DNA of 37,344 nt. Source: an uncultured Pelagibacteraceae bacterium. GTDB lineage: Bacteria > Pseudomonadota > Alphaproteobacteria > Pelagibacterales > Pelagibacteraceae. Under the pieces are notes generated by a model, which searched no databases, had not been told where the DNA came from, and saw only the letters and a program-made list of their open reading frames with translations. The first letter of the stretch is position 1; each line of letters begins with the position of its first letter. The stretch spans positions 1 through 37,344 of the forward strand of contig CACJUZ010000007.1 in assembly GCA_902596745.1 (NCBI GenBank), written 5' to 3'. Below, one piece after another: positions 17,434 to 25,181 of this stretch. Made by a program: the position numbers and the translations under genes.

Positions 17434-19959
17434 CTATCTTGTTATAAAATTTATAATTCTATCTTGCACAAAGATAACTCTTGTTATCGACTTGTCCATG
17501 ATCTTATTTTTCAATTTAGCATTGTTTTTGCAAAGTTTTTCTACAGAACTTTGATTAATCCCTTTTTCAACTTCAATGACTTCTCTTGTTTTACCGTTTA
17601 TTTGTATTGCAATTTTAATTTTTTCTTTAAGAATTAATTTTGTATCTATCTTTGGCCAGCTCTTTGTTTCTTTAACACCCAGTAGTTCTAAACACTCATA
17701 GGCTAAATGTGGCGTAAATGGAATAAGAATCTTTATAAAGTTTGTAAAATTTTTTTTTATACTTTTGTTGCTGGTATCTTTGCTTAGGTAGTCGTTAAAC
17801 AAGTTGTAAATCTCATATACGTTAGCCACCACTACATTTAAATTGAAGTCGTTTATTGATCTGGTAATCTTATTAATATAAGAGTTCATCTTTAGATCAA
17901 ATTCTTTATCTAAAGTATTTTTTTTTTCAGATCTTTCTTTGACAACACAGCAAAGATTGTAAACTTTTTGTAGGAACTTGTAAGCAGCATTTACACCTTG
18001 ATTAGACCATTGTATATCTTTTTCTGGAGGACTGTCAGATAGAATAAACCACCTTACTGAGTCAGCCCCATATGATTTAATCATACTTTCAGGATCAATC
18101 ACATTTTTTTTTGATTTCGACATAGACTCAGAAGGACCTACTCTTACTTCACTTTTATCTGATATTTTTTGATATTTACCGTTATCACCCTTTTCAACTT
18201 CCGAAGGAGTTAACCATTTACCATTTTTATCTTTATAAGTTTCATGACATACCATGCCTTGAGTAAACAGGCCCTTAAAAGGTTCCAAATCATTAATTTT
18301 ATTATTACTTTTCTTTAAGGCTCTCATAAAAAATCTAGAGTAAAGCAAGTGTAATATTGCATGTTCTATGCCACCAATATATTGGTCAACAGGCATCCAA
18401 TAGTTTACTTTTTTAATATCAAAAGGTTCAGAAACAGTTTCGGGAGAACAAAATCTTAAAAAATACCACGAGGAGTCCACGAATGTGTCTAAAGTATCTG
18501 TCTCCCTCACAGCTGGTTTGCCGGTTTTTTTATGGATAGTATTCTTCCAGTTTTTATGAGTTTCTAAAGGGTTTCCACTTTTATTTAAGTCTATATCGTC
18601 TGGCAGTTTAACTGGAAGTTCACTTTTATCAACTGGCACAATTGAGCCGTCTTTTAAGTGAATCATTGGTATAGGGCACCCCCAATATCTTTGTCTAGAA
18701 ATTCCCCAATCTTTTAATCTATATGTTATTTTTTTTTCTCCAATTTTTTGTTTTTCAATTTCTCTTATAATTTTAGATTTTGCTTGCTCTACTGTAAGTC
18801 CATTTAAGAAATCAGAATTTATGATCGTTCCATCTCCAACAAAAGCTTCTGTTAAATTATTAAAGTTTTTTGGTTTTGATGGTTCATCAGACACTACTTC
18901 GGTAATTTCCAGGTCATATTTTTTTGCAAAATCTAAGTCTCTTTGGTCATGAGCGGGACACCCAAATATAGCTCCAGTTCCGTAGTCCATTAAAATAAAA
19001 TTAGCGACATAAATTGGTAGTTTTTTGTCTTTAATGAACGGATGAGTTGCAAATAAATTTGTATTAAAACCAATTTTTTCTGCATTTGCTAAAGCTTCCT
19101 CTGTAGTACCAACTTTTAAACATTTCTCTTTAAATTCAATATATTTCTGGTCGTTTACAAATTTACTACAAATTGGATGGTCTACTGATATAGCTAGAAA
19201 AGAAGCTCCAAAAATTGTATCAGGTCGAGTTGTAAAAATATTTATCTTCTTATTTTCAACTTCGATATTGAATTTTATTTCACAGCCCACAGATTTTCCT
19301 ATCCAGTTTCTTTGCATAGTTTTTACTTTTTCAGGCCAATTGTTAAGTTCTTCTAAACCTTTAAGCAAATCCTCAGAAAATTTAGTGATATCAAAAAACC
19401 ATTGAGAAAGTTTTTTTCTTTCAACAACGGCCCCAGATCTCCATCCTCTTCCATTTACAACTTGTTCATTAGCTAGAACTGACTGTTCAACTGGGTCCCA
19501 ATTTACGTAATTTTCTTTTCTTTTTACAAAACCTTTATTGTAAAAATCGATAAATATTTCCTGTTGATGCTTATAATATTTTTCATCACAAGTAGAAACT
19601 TCCAAATCCCAATCAATCGACAAACCCATAAGTTTGAGTTGCCTTTTCATTTCTGAAATATTTTTTTCAGTCCATTTTTTGGGATGTAATTTATTCTCCT
19701 TTGCAGCATTTTCAGCAGGAAGACCAAAAGCATCCCAACCCATGGGATGTAAAACATTAAAACCATTCATAAACTTAAAGCGAGCTATCACGTCACCAAT
19801 TGTGTAATTTCTTACATGTCCCATATGAATTTTTCCAGATGGGTATGGAAACATTTCTAAACAATAAAACTTTTTTGAACTTTTACTGTTATAAAGTTTT
19901 TCTTTTTCAAAAGTAGATTGCCATTTTTTTTCAATTGCTTGAAAATTCAGTCTTTCCAT
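17434..19959 (-). CDS. leuS: Leucyl-tRNA synthetase
   Basis: 841-residue class-Ia synthetase. The HIGH-type motif is G-K-I-H-M-G-H near residue 45 and the KMSKS-type motif is S-M-S-K-S-K-K-N near 613. The CP1 editing domain is present, with [12 protein letters not shown] and GCPAHDQRD. The C-terminal tRNA-binding part ends with [11 protein letters not shown]. It follows the DUF3576 lipoprotein gene by 12 bp and precedes lptE by 5 bp, forming a four-gene operon. Confidence 0.98.
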   Translation of the reverse strand: MERLNFQAIEKKWQSTFEKEKLYNSKSSKKFYCLEMFPYPSGKIHMGHVRNYTIGDVIARFKFMNGFNVLHPMGWDAFGLPAENAAKENKLHPKKWTEKNISEMKRQLKLMGLSIDWDLEVSTCDEKYYKHQQEIFIDFYNKGFVKRKENYVNWDPVEQSVLANEQVVNGRGWRSGAVVERKKLSQWFFDITKFSEDLLKGLEELNNWPEKVKTMQRNWIGKSVGCEIKFNIEVENKKINIFTTRPDTIFGASFLAISVDHPICSKFVNDQKYIEFKEKCLKVGTTEEALANAEKIGFNTNLFATHPFIKDKKLPIYVANFILMDYGTGAIFGCPAHDQRDLDFAKKYDLEITEVVSDEPSKPKNFNNLTEAFVGDGTIINSDFLNGLTVEQAKSKIIREIEKQKIGEKKITYRLKDWGISRQRYWGCPIPMIHLKDGSIVPVDKSELPVKLPDDIDLNKSGNPLETHKNWKNTIHKKTGKPAVRETDTLDTFVDSSWYFLRFCSPETVSEPFDIKKVNYWMPVDQYIGGIEHAILHLLYSRFFMRALKKSNNKINDLEPFKGLFTQGMVCHETYKDKNGKWLTPSEVEKGDNGKYQKISDKSEVRVGPSESMSKSKKNVIDPESMIKSYGADSVRWFILSDSPPEKDIQWSNQGVNAAYKFLQKVYNLCCVVKERSEKKNTLDKEFDLKMNSYINKITRSINDFNLNVVVANVYEIYNLFNDYLSKDTSNKSIKKNFTNFIKILIPFTPHLAYECLELLGVKETKSWPKIDTKLILKEKIKIAIQINGKTREVIEVEKGINQSSVEKLCKNNAKLKNKIMDKSITRVIFVQDRIINFITR

Positions 19960-19971
19960 AATCTCTATATC

Positions 19972-20484
19972 TTATTTTTTTTGTTGTTTTTCTAAAATCG
20001 CCGCTTCTTTCAAAATAGACGCTGTGAGTTCTTCTTGTATTCTTGATTTGAACAATTCAACATTGCATGTTTGATTTACAGAACATTGTTTTTTGTGAAC
20101 AGTAATTTTGATACTGTTTGATTGAACAGTATTTGATAAAAATCTCACTGTGATTTTAAGAGCTTGATTTTTGTCAGCGTTATCTGTGTACCAATCAGAG
20201 ATGATCACACCGCCAGAATAATCAACTGTACTTAGAGGTAAAAAATCCAAAATATCCAAAGTAGCTCTCCACATAGGATTTGAAGTACTAAATTCATAAT
20301 TCGTACTTCTTGACTTTGAAATTGCTGAACCTAAAGAGACGCCACGCCCTTCTTTAATATTTTGTTTTGCTCTTTCTGGTCCAGATATAGGAACTTTTCT
20401 AGTATCTACTTTTTGAAATCCCCCACAGGAAACAATTGATGAAAAAAGAAAAAAACATGCAATTATTTTGATTATATTTCTCAT
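19972..20484 (-). CDS. DUF3576-family lipoprotein
   Basis: 170 residues with a signal peptide and lipobox (S-S-I-V-S-C-G-G, Cys at 20). The conserved core N-P-M-W-R-A-T-L-D-I-L-D-F-L-P-L, then S-G-G-V-I-I-S-D-W-Y, is the hallmark of DUF3576 proteins, which are encoded beside leuS in many Alphaproteobacteria. The function is unknown; an envelope role together with the following lptE is plausible. It is first in the operon, divergent from the porin. Confidence 0.9.
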   Translation of the reverse strand: MRNIIKIIACFFLFSSIVSCGGFQKVDTRKVPISGPERAKQNIKEGRGVSLGSAISKSRSTNYEFSTSNPMWRATLDILDFLPLSTVDYSGGVIISDWYTDNADKNQALKITVRFLSNTVQSNSIKITVHKKQCSVNQTCNVELFKSRIQEELTASILKEAAILEKQQKK

Positions 20485-20651
20485 TTTATGGATCTCATTA
20501 TATTAAATAGCATTGTTTGTTCAAAATCCAATGAAAATACTGTAAATAGGGGCTTTTTGGAGTGTGGTATTAATACAACACTTAAAAAGAATATCAAGCA
20601 ATTTAATATCTTTTTGTACAATTCTCCTTCTAAAAGGCAGATAAATAGCGT

Positions 20652-20667
20652 GTTAATTATAATTAAC
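20652..20667. repeat. 16-bp perfect palindrome in the porin leader
   Basis: GTTAATTATAATTAAC is a perfect inverted repeat ending 8 bp before the porin ribosome-binding site. It could be an operator for a dimeric repressor or a weak leader hairpin. It is all A/T except for its outer G and C, so chance is possible but low at this length. Confidence 0.5.
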
Positions 20668-20675
20668 GTTTTAAC

Positions 20676-20682
20676 AAAGGAG
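20676..20682 (+). promoter_or_regulatory. Strong ribosome-binding site of the porin
   Basis: AAAGGAG lies 5 bp before the ATG at 20688. This is one of the best Shine-Dalgarno sequences in the window, where many genes show little or none, and it fits a highly translated outer-membrane protein. Confidence 0.8.
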
Positions 20683-20687
20683 AAACA

Positions 20688-21767
20688 ATGAATAAATTAA
20701 CAAAACTATTGTTCTCAGTAATTTCTTCAGTAGCTATTGCTACATCAGCTTTTGCTGGTGAGTTCACGGTTTCTGGTGGCGTAAAAGCTACATACACAGT
20801 ATTAGGAAATACAGGAACATCTGGTACGAATGCAATTGGTAAAGGTCTTGGTATATCAAACGAGTTCTCTTTATCAGCTTCAGGCGAACTAGATAATGGT
20901 ATGACATGGTCATATGCACAAGATATCGACGGTGCTACAGTACAGGACGATGCTAGTTTAGCATTCGGAACTGACTACGGTACAGTTAAAATTTGTGTAT
21001 CTGAGTGTGGTCTATCAACAAAATACGCGTTTGATAACTCAGCTTATGGCGTAGGTTCTGACACAGGTTATGGTGGCGGCGGAGCTGCTACAACAACTAT
21101 GCAGTATGGTAACAACATTAGTGCATACAATAACATTCAGTACCATGCTCCAGCGGACGTTCTACCATTAGGTATGACATTCAAAGCAGGTATGACACCA
21201 GGTGGTGCAGGTGGAAGTGCTAACGCTTCTGTTCACTCTGTAAATGGTGATGTAACTGGCGAAATGAAACAGTACGCAGTAACTATGGCTCCAATCGATG
21301 GCCTAACTTTATCAGCGTCATATTATGACTTTGGTGAAATGGGTAACAAAGATGGCAGACAGAAACAAGAAGGTGGTTCATACGCAGCTAACTATTCATT
21401 CGGTCAATTTTCAGTTGGATATGGTGAAACATTACATGCTCCAGCACAGAGAATGACTTCTACATCAGCTGGATCAGCTGTTACTCAACACTATGAAAAC
21501 GATGCGTTTTCAATTGGTTTTGCAGTAAATGAAAGCTTATCAGTTTCTTACACTGAAGAAAATTCAGAGAAGAAAAACAAAGCTAAAGCAGCTGCTGGAA
21601 ACACAGCTACTAGAACAGATGTAGAGATGGAAATCACTACAATTGATCTATCATACACTATGGGTGGAGCTACATTAGGAATTTCTAATTCAGAAACTTC
21701 TAACGACTCTTACACTTCAGGTGATGACACAACAGAGACAATTGTTGCGATATCTCTTGCATTCTAA
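20688..21767 (+). CDS. Outer-membrane porin
   Basis: 359 residues. A signal peptide (K-L-T-K-L-L-F-S-V-I-S-S-V-A-I-A-T-S-A-F-A) would be cleaved before G-E-F-T-V-S-G-G. The mature protein is rich in alternating beta-strand patterns, Gly, Ser and Thr and ends in A-I-S-L-A-F; a terminal Phe is the outer-membrane insertion signal. It resembles the general porins of SAR11 and other Alphaproteobacteria. Base use is less AT-rich and codon use more selective than in neighbouring genes, fitting a very abundant protein. It stands alone with its own leader, strong ribosome-binding site and terminator. Confidence 0.9.
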   Translation: MNKLTKLLFSVISSVAIATSAFAGEFTVSGGVKATYTVLGNTGTSGTNAIGKGLGISNEFSLSASGELDNGMTWSYAQDIDGATVQDDASLAFGTDYGTVKICVSECGLSTKYAFDNSAYGVGSDTGYGGGGAATTTMQYGNNISAYNNIQYHAPADVLPLGMTFKAGMTPGGAGGSANASVHSVNGDVTGEMKQYAVTMAPIDGLTLSASYYDFGEMGNKDGRQKQEGGSYAANYSFGQFSVGYGETLHAPAQRMTSTSAGSAVTQHYENDAFSIGFAVNESLSVSYTEENSEKKNKAKAAAGNTATRTDVEMEITTIDLSYTMGGATLGISNSETSNDSYTSGDDTTETIVAISLAF

Positions 21768-21786
21768 TTTAGTTAGTTAGAAAAAA

Positions 21787-22362
21787 TTAAAAAAGCCGGT
21801 TAATTATATTAGCCGGCTTTTTTTTTATCGCCGATAAACAGGCAAAAGACTTTGCTTTAACTGTATTTAATTTATTTAAGTTTTTCACGTTTATTCCTCC
21901 CAAAGGAACTAATTCGACTTGTGATCTTAAAGATATTTTATTAAATTTTTGAACTCCTAAAAATCCTTGCTTATAAGGATAGGCCGTTTCAAAAAGTCTT
22001 GAAAAAATAACTACTCTACACCCTTGTTTAATTTTAAGATCAATTTCTTTTTCATCGTGAGCTGCACCAATAACACTATATCCCTTTTTCGAATAAGAAC
22101 TTAAAAGCAAATTTTTATTATGAGCAGAAATGTATAACCCATCTGCATTTATTTTAATTAAAAGCTTCGTGTCATTAGCAATATATAAATTTACACCATT
22201 TCGCCTGCAATTATTTCTAAAGACTTCAAGAGCTTCGATTTTTTCTTTGTTCCCCTGATTTCTATAAATAACGTTAAATTTTTTTCTTTTTTTAATTAAA
22301 TTTAAATTGAATTCTCTAGTATTATCTATGAATAAGTAGTATTTTTTTTTAAACATCAACAT
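21787..22362 (-). CDS. Thiamine-phosphate-synthase-like (ThiE/TenI fold) protein, degenerate
   Basis: 191 residues from the ATG at 22362 (an alternative ATG is at 22356). The fold is suggested by Y-Y-L-F-I-D at the start, L-Y-I-A-N-D-T-K-L-L then N-A-D-G-L-Y-I-S-A-H-N, V-I-G-A-A-H-D, and V-P-L-G-G-I-N near the end. These line up with the ThiE blocks for INDR, ADGVHLGQ, GxSxH and ALGGI. Several usual active-site residues are changed, so thiamine-phosphate synthesis is doubtful. The last 12 codons are read through the porin terminator. A longer frame to 22398 would run into yggS and is rejected. Confidence 0.65.
   Translation of the reverse strand: MLMFKKKYYLFIDNTREFNLNLIKKRKKFNVIYRNQGNKEKIEALEVFRNNCRRNGVNLYIANDTKLLIKINADGLYISAHNKNLLLSSYSKKGYSVIGAAHDEKEIDLKIKQGCRVVIFSRLFETAYPYKQGFLGVQKFNKISLRSQVELVPLGGINVKNLNKLNTVKAKSFACLSAIKKKPANIINRLF
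21789..21823. terminator. Intrinsic terminator after the porin (bidirectional shape)
   Basis: A 15-bp stem (21789-21803 with 21809-21823, one G-U pair) around the GCCGG/CCGGC core and a 5-base TTATA loop is followed by a T run to 21826. An A run precedes it, so it could also act on the minus strand. It is the only strong hairpin-plus-U terminator I find in the window. It lies inside the 3' end of the minus-strand ThiE-like frame. Confidence 0.88.
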
Positions 22363-23007
22363 ATGAATATAATAACCAATTTTAATAAAATAAAACAAGA
22401 AATTAAGAAAAATTTAGTTCAAGAAGAGATAGAAGTCATTGCTGTGAGCAAAACTTTTCCTATTGATCATATATTACCTCTTATTGAACACGGACATAAA
22501 CATTTTGGAGAGAACAAAGTTCAGGAGGCAGAAAAAAAATGGTCACAGATAAAAAAAACTTCAAATAATTTAAAACTTCATATGATTGGAAGATTACAAT
22601 CTAATAAGGCTAAAAAAGCTGTAGAGATCTTTGATTATATACATTCCTTAGACAGTGAAAAATTAGCTAGAGAACTCAGCAAAAGACAAAAAGAAAAAGG
22701 TAAAAGTTTAGGTTATTTTATCCAAGTAAACCTCGGTTCAGAGGAGCAAAAAGGCGGAATAGATGTTAAAGACATAAAAACTTTTTATAATTATTGTAAT
22801 CAGCTAGACTTAACAATCTTAGGCTTAATGGCTATACCACCAAATGATAACCAGCCTGAAAAGCATTTTAAAAAAGTATCAGAATTAAATAGCGAATTTA
22901 ATTTTCAACAGCTTAGTATAGGAATGTCAAACGATTATTTACACGCCATAAAATATGGAGCAACATTTGTAAGAATTGGAAGTGCCATATTTGGATCAAG
23001 AAACTAA
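22363..23007 (+). CDS. yggS: PLP homeostasis protein YggS family
   Basis: 214 residues of the YggS/PROSC family, which binds pyridoxal phosphate without known catalysis and keeps free PLP and some amino-acid pools in balance. The PLP lysine is in E-V-I-A-V-S-K-T near residue 29. HFGENKVQEAEKKW, HMIGRLQSNK, and G-L-M-A-I-P-P near 160 are conserved, as is S-I-G-M-S-N-D-Y. The ATG directly abuts the start of the divergent ThiE-like gene in CATATG, and no clear ribosome-binding site precedes it. The stop overlaps the next convergent stop in CTAA. Confidence 0.94.
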   Translation: MNIITNFNKIKQEIKKNLVQEEIEVIAVSKTFPIDHILPLIEHGHKHFGENKVQEAEKKWSQIKKTSNNLKLHMIGRLQSNKAKKAVEIFDYIHSLDSEKLARELSKRQKEKGKSLGYFIQVNLGSEEQKGGIDVKDIKTFYNYCNQLDLTILGLMAIPPNDNQPEKHFKKVSELNSEFNFQQLSIGMSNDYLHAIKYGATFVRIGSAIFGSRN

Positions 23008-23495
23008 AGAATTTTTAAATAAGTATTTTTATTTACAATTGATATCAAGTATCTTAAATCTTTCTTTGAAAGTGCTATGCAGCCAAGTGTTGGTGAATAA
23101 TTATTTTTAGCAACGTGAATAAATATAGCACTACCTTTTTTTTTCCTTATTGGCTTGAGGTTGTAATCAATGATAACAATAATATCGTAAATATTATTTT
23201 TTAAATATAATTTCTCAGCACTGTATTTAAAGGGGAACTTAATTAACTTATTATAAAATTTAGAATTTACATCATCACACCATCCAAAGCTTTTCTTCAG
23301 TGGAACAGCTTTTAAGCTTGAACGAATATTTTTAACCCTTTCTTTTCTATAAAAAATATATTTTAGTTTAAATCGACCTTTAGGAGTACATTTATCCCCC
23401 TCAACTTTTTTATTCGTAATTCCTCTTTTACCAATAGCACATTTTGCCTTATAATCTTTAAAGTAGATAAATTTTTTTTTTAGAATTATATCCAT
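23004..23495 (-). CDS. YkuD-type L,D-transpeptidase family protein
   Basis: 163 residues from the ATG at 23495. It matches the alphaproteobacterial YkuD-like group: C-A-I-G-K-R-G-I near the start, C-T-P-K-G-R-F, F-G-W-C-D-D-V-N, and the catalytic G-S-A-I-F-I-H-V then T-L-G-C-I-A-L with the active Cys. Such enzymes make 3-3 peptide links or attach lipoproteins in peptidoglycan. No signal peptide is visible at this start; seven further residues upstream to 23516 (M-I-F-F-L-S-V) do not make one either. The start codon overlaps that of the divergent regulator. Confidence 0.85.
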   Translation of the reverse strand: MDIILKKKFIYFKDYKAKCAIGKRGITNKKVEGDKCTPKGRFKLKYIFYRKERVKNIRSSLKAVPLKKSFGWCDDVNSKFYNKLIKFPFKYSAEKLYLKNNIYDIIVIIDYNLKPIRKKKGSAIFIHVAKNNYSPTLGCIALSKKDLRYLISIVNKNTYLKIL

Positions 23496-24123
23496 GACTG
23501 ATAAAAAAAATATCATTTTAGCTTTTGGAAATAAAGAATTTAATGATTCTTTAACTGAAGTTAAAGAATATCTACGTTTTAATTTAGAAACTACAGATAA
23601 TTTAAAAAATAGTAAATCTATAGACAGTTACGAGGGTTTTATAATTCATGAAGATGCGCTTAAAGAGAATAAATATAAGGACATAATTAAAAATCAAAAT
23701 TTGAATAAGTTAATGCTCCTTAAGTCAAAAAAAATTAAAGGATTTGATAATATTGAAAAACTTAATTTACCTACATCTGTTGGCCAAATTAATAAAGTAG
23801 TTTTTAATAATATTATAAAAAAAGAGTTTAAAATTAATTCTTCTTTAAAAATAAATAATTATAAATTAGATAAAAATCTTAGAAGATTGATAAAAGATGA
23901 ATTATATTTAGAATTAACTGAAAAAGAAATTGAACTTGTAGAGTTACTTAGAAAAAATTCTTTTACAAAGAAAAAAGAAATACTTTCAACCATATGGAAG
24001 TATTCAAAAGAAGCAGACACCCATACTGTTGAAACTCATATTTACAGATTAAGAAAAAAAATTAATGAGATCTTCAAAGATAAATCATTTATAAAAAGTG
24101 AAAAAAAAGGATACACAATTTGA
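23494..24123 (+). CDS. OmpR/PhoB-type DNA-binding protein with degenerate receiver
   Basis: 209 residues. The C-terminal 75 form a winged helix: L-T-E-K-E-I-E-L-V-E-L-L, then W-K-Y-S-K-E-A-D-T-H-T-V-E-T-H-I-Y-R-L-R-K-K, ending E-K-K-G-Y-T-I, the typical recognition helix and wing. The N-terminal 110 residues have receiver-like order (N-I-I-L-A-F, then Y-E-G-F-I-I-H, L-M-L-L-K-S, L-N-L-P-T-S-V-G-Q-I). They lack the phospho-acceptor Asp and the KP lysine. It is therefore probably phosphorylation-independent. No kinase gene is near. The stop overlaps the arfA-like start in TTGA. Confidence 0.83.
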   Translation: MTDKKNIILAFGNKEFNDSLTEVKEYLRFNLETTDNLKNSKSIDSYEGFIIHEDALKENKYKDIIKNQNLNKLMLLKSKKIKGFDNIEKLNLPTSVGQINKVVFNNIIKKEFKINSSLKINNYKLDKNLRRLIKDELYLELTEKEIELVELLRKNSFTKKKEILSTIWKYSKEADTHTVETHIYRLRKKINEIFKDKSFIKSEKKGYTI

Positions 24124-24242
24124 AAAGTAGAAATAAATACGCAAAAGATTTAATGACACCCAAGTACAGATCGAGAATAGTCAAACCAAAAAAAGGCAAA
24201 GGTAGTTTTAAAAGAAAAAAAAAGATCAAGAATTTAGAATAA
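24120..24242 (+). CDS. arfA: ArfA-like alternative ribosome-rescue factor
   Basis: 40 codons. The segment P-K-Y-R-S-R-I-V-K followed by P-K-K-G-K-G-S-F-K-R-K aligns without gaps to E. coli ArfA (P-L-F-R-Q-R-V-E-K, N-K-K-G-K-G-S-Y-M-R-K). ArfA enters the empty mRNA channel of stalled ribosomes with its basic tail and recruits RF2. Here Pro14 and Tyr16 correspond to Pro23 and Phe25, and KKGKGS is identical. The chain ends ten residues after that motif, close to the length of the cleaved active form of E. coli ArfA, so no hydrophobic tail has to be removed. The start is TTG inside the preceding stop (TTGA); an internal ATG at 24153 would lose the N-terminal helix. Confidence 0.78.
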   Translation: MKSRNKYAKDLMTPKYRSRIVKPKKGKGSFKRKKKIKNLE

Positions 24243-24253
24243 AGTTAACAAAA

Positions 24254-25180
24254 TTATAATCTTGCTCCAACCTGTTGAATAACTTTGGATGATAATTCTG
24301 TTCCTTTTTCCAGGCTTTCTTTTAAAGATAATTTATTAACATATCCGTGTAAAAACCCTGCCGCAAATAAATCCCCTGCTCCGGTGAGATCAGTTATTTT
24401 TAAATCCTTTTTGGCGTTACATTCTATTACTTTATCATTTTCAATAACAATAGCACCCTTCTCTCCACGGGTTACAACTATCATCTTTCCAATTTTCTTA
24501 GCAAAAGTAATAACTTCTTTAAAATCTTTTACATTTATTAATGCCATAATTTCTTGCTCATTAGCGAAAGTAATATTTAATTTATTTTGAACTAAATCTA
24601 AAAAGTAATCTTTATGTCTCTCAACACAAAACAAGTCAGAAAGAGACATAGCTGATTGTTTAGATTTGTATATTGCTTTATTAAAAGCTTTTTGAGGATC
24701 TCCTTTATCCCACAAATATCCCTCTAAGAAAGTAATTTCACTTTGCTTGACTACATCTTCATTAATATCACTTTCACTTATCTTTCCTGCAGTGCCCAAA
24801 AAGGTGCACATTGTTCTCTCAGAGTCTGGAGTAATTAAAATTAAACAAGTTCCAGTCGGTATTTTTTCAGATTTTATTTTATAATGAAATTTTACTTGTT
24901 CTTTTTCAAGTCCCTCTAAATACTTTCTACCTAAATCATCATCATTTACTTTTCCAATAAAGCCAACCTCATTACCAAGCTGAGAAAGACCAACTATGGA
25001 GTTTGCTACTGAACCACCAGAAATTGTCTTTTCTATTTTTAAATTAAGAATAAGATTTTTAAATTCCTTCTCATTGACTAATTTCATTGTGCTCTTTTTC
25101 AGCCCATTTTTATCTAAGAAGTTATCATCAATTTTACATATAACGTCTACAATGGCATTTCCTATACCTAAGATTTTCAT
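24254..25180 (-). CDS. PfkB-family sugar kinase, adenosine-kinase-like
   Basis: 308 residues. The ribokinase-fold signatures are S-G-G-S-V-A-N-S-I-V-G-L near residue 55 (substrate side) and D-L-T-G-A-G-D-L-F-A-A-G-F-L near 268 (catalytic Asp and anion hole). The opening G-I-G-N-A-I-V-D-V and the T-G-T-C-L-I-L-I-T-P-D-S-E-R-T-M block are typical of the adenosine kinase group in Alphaproteobacteria. The exact substrate (adenosine or another nucleoside/sugar) is not proven by sequence. It is the last gene of the grpE-dnaK run, one base after nth. Confidence 0.88.
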   Translation of the reverse strand: MKILGIGNAIVDVICKIDDNFLDKNGLKKSTMKLVNEKEFKNLILNLKIEKTISGGSVANSIVGLSQLGNEVGFIGKVNDDDLGRKYLEGLEKEQVKFHYKIKSEKIPTGTCLILITPDSERTMCTFLGTAGKISESDINEDVVKQSEITFLEGYLWDKGDPQKAFNKAIYKSKQSAMSLSDLFCVERHKDYFLDLVQNKLNITFANEQEIMALINVKDFKEVITFAKKIGKMIVVTRGEKGAIVIENDKVIECNAKKDLKITDLTGAGDLFAAGFLHGYVNKLSLKESLEKGTELSSKVIQQVGARL

Positions 25181-25181
25181 A

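Larger units (their letters stand above)
20485..20687. other. 203-bp intergenic region upstream of the porin
   Basis: This is the longest non-coding stretch in the window. A 67-codon frame spans it but has no recognisable sequence and ends inside the porin start, so I treat it as non-coding. It must hold the porin promoter and 5' leader and the divergent promoter of the DUF3576-leuS operon. TACAAT at 20617-20622 is the best single -10-like hexamer, but no good -35 stands 16-18 bp before it. A 16-bp perfect palindrome lies at 20652-20667. No tRNA or known riboswitch pattern was seen. Confidence 0.6.

Noticed and set aside
20488-20691. A 67-codon open frame upstream of the porin
   Set aside because: It spans the only long leader region, has no recognisable motif, and ends 4 bp inside the porin. 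The palindrome and ribosome-binding site within it fit regulation better than coding.
24200-24270. A hairpin at the end of the ArfA-like gene that could allow tmRNA-type control as in E. coli
   Set aside because: Only a weak CAAGA/TCTTG pairing is visible with mismatches and a long loop; it is not convincing as an RNase III site or a terminator.
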